NCBI GenBank assembly: GCA_013202315.1
Contig: JABMRZ010000103.1
Coordinates: 1-6,927, forward strand
Source of the DNA: Candidatus Tariuqbacter arcticus
GTDB taxonomy: Bacteria > Electryoneota > Tariuqbacteria > Tariuqbacterales > Tariuqbacteraceae
Reading direction: 5' to 3'
DNA length: 6,927 bases
Both the position numbers and the translations under genes were made by a program. The number at the start of each line of letters is the position of its first letter. Within the stretch, counting starts at the first letter, position 1. Positions 6,636-6,927 of the stretch are shown here, one piece after another. Below the pieces are notes generated by a model. That model was given only the letters and a program-made list of their open reading frames with translations, ran no database searches and was not told the origin of the DNA.

Positions 6636-6646
6636 CTACTCATATT

Positions 6647-6663
6647 TTTCCCCTTCGGGGAAA
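6647..6663. repeat. Hairpin TTTCCCC-TTC-GGGGAAA
   Basis: A perfect seven-bp stem encloses a TTC loop. The G/C core flanked by T and A could resemble a bidirectional terminator, but the T-run on the far side is only two or three bases in either direction. It would suit a terminator only if a gene ends close by, and none does within the window. Confidence 0.5.
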
Positions 6664-6668
6664 TTACA

Positions 6669-6710
6669 ATTTAACTGTTCACCGTTCACCGCTTACTGTC
6701 GATTGTCAAC
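6669..6710. repeat. 7-nt tandem tract (GTGAACA type) abutting repeat copy 2
   Basis: On the minus strand, reading from 6710 down to 6669, six consecutive heptamers are GTTGACA, ATCGACA, GTAAGCG, GTGAACG, GTGAACA and GTTAAAT. The tract ends at the first base of structured-repeat copy 2, sharing base 6710. Confidence 0.6.
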
Positions 6711-6763
6711 TATTTTCAGGGTAAACCTTCATGTGCCTGCGGCGCACCACCAAGTATGAAAAT
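6710..6763. repeat. Structured intergenic repeat, copy 2
   Basis: The outer arms ATTTTCA (6712-6718) and TGAAAAT (6757-6763) are complementary. The conserved blocks GTAAACCTTCAT (6721-6732) and ACCACCAAGTATG (6746-6758) are identical to copy 1. The inner stem is GTGC (6733-6736) / GCAC (6744-6747), quite different in sequence from the CCGCC/GGCGG of copy 1 but in the same place. Confidence 0.75.
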
Positions 6764-6788
6764 GAGCCGCATTCAAACCACCGGGTTA

Positions 6789-6804
6789 TCCGCCTTACAG
6801 CGGA
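6789..6804. repeat. Palindrome TCCGC-cttaca-GCGGA
   Basis: A five-bp perfect stem with a six-nt loop sits between structured-repeat copies 2 and 3. No T-run follows on either side. Confidence 0.4.
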
Positions 6805-6827
6805 CTTGATACTCGGCGGGAACGGAA

Positions 6828-6846
6828 GGTGGGTTAAGAATCCACC
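6828..6846. repeat. Inverted repeat GGTGGGTT-aag-AATCCACC
   Basis: Eight positions pair, one as a G-T wobble, around an AAG loop. It lies between structured-repeat copies 2 and 3 and has no similarity to them. Confidence 0.5.
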
Positions 6847-6854
6847 CTACGACT

Positions 6855-6880
6855 CATTCCCACGCTCCCGCGTGGGAATG
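6855..6880. repeat. Dispersed-type palindrome CATTCCCACGC-tccc-GCGTGGGAATG
   Basis: The 11-nt arms are perfectly complementary around a TCCC loop. From memory, palindromes of the form TTCCCACGC...GCGTGGGAA are common interspersed intergenic repeats in many unrelated bacterial genomes. This copy precedes structured-repeat copy 3 by 11 bp. Confidence 0.75.
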
Positions 6881-6891
6881 CATACTGTTCG

Positions 6892-6927
6892 CTATTTTCA
6901 AAGTAAACCCTCATGCCGGTTCCCGGC
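6892..6927. repeat. Structured intergenic repeat, copy 3 (cut by the window end)
   Basis: CTATTTTCA (6892-6900) and GTAAACCCTCAT (6903-6914, one change from the other copies) match the left half of copies 1 and 2. The inner stem GCCGG (6915-6919) / CCGGC (6923-6927) is again a new sequence in the same position. The right half lies outside the window. Confidence 0.65.

Larger units (their letters stand above)
6434..6927. other. Palindrome- and repeat-rich gene-free region upstream of the sulfatase-fold gene
   Basis: Nearly 500 bp to the window edge hold no credible gene on either strand. The first 60 bp or so next to the gene are AT-rich and would house its promoter; several TATA-like hexamers are present but none has a matching -35. 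Beyond that the region consists of heptamer tracts, three copies of a structured repeat, and several distinct palindromes. Such crowding suggests a long-lived intergenic spacer that has accumulated mobile or structured small repeats. Confidence 0.7.

Noticed and set aside
6520..6927. Possible CRISPR array from regularly spaced repeats
   Set aside because: The spacing is 182-190 bp, the copies vary within their centre, and the intervening DNA contains its own palindromes. None of this fits CRISPR repeats and spacers.
6520..6927. Possible integron attC array or 185-bp satellite
   Set aside because: No RYYYAAC/GTTRRRY pair bounds the copies, no gene cassettes lie between them, and the DNA between copies is not similar from one interval to the next.

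Overview
The window is one side of a cell-surface polysaccharide locus from a bacterium, most likely an uncultured Gram-negative. Five genes, all on the minus strand, read from right to left. In order of transcription they are a five-helix membrane protein with an extracytoplasmic sulfatase/phosphotransferase domain (6421 to 4499), three GT4-type (GT-B fold) glycosyltransferases (4286 to 3105, 3108 to 1984, 1958 to 690), and a small monotopic phosphoglycosyl transferase (739 to 107). GC content is moderate by eye. GTG and TTG starts are used beside ATG. Nothing in the sequence fixes the phylum.

The last four genes form a tight unit. They are joined by a 4-nt stop/start overlap, a 25-nt gap and a roughly 50-nt overlap, so they are probably co-transcribed and translationally coupled. 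The inferred pathway is as follows. The phosphoglycosyl transferase loads the first sugar phosphate onto undecaprenyl phosphate at the inner membrane, and the three glycosyltransferases extend the lipid-linked sugar from nucleotide-sugar donors. The sulfatase-fold enzyme could modify the product on the outer face of the membrane. A 212-bp spacer separates it from the rest, so it may be a separate transcription unit. No flippase, polymerase or chain-length regulator is present, so the locus probably continues outside the window.

The non-coding DNA is unusual. The right-hand 500 bp carries three copies (the last cut by the window end) of an approximately 57-bp structured repeat about 185 bp apart, plus several unrelated palindromes. 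All three larger gene-free stretches hold degenerate tandem repeats with a strict 7-nt period but different unit sequences. In the right-hand region two such tracts end at the first base of a structured-repeat copy. A further dispersed-type palindrome lies downstream of the last gene. No RNA gene, insertion sequence, CRISPR array or convincing intrinsic terminator was found. The longer plus-strand reading frames are shadows of the minus-strand genes.
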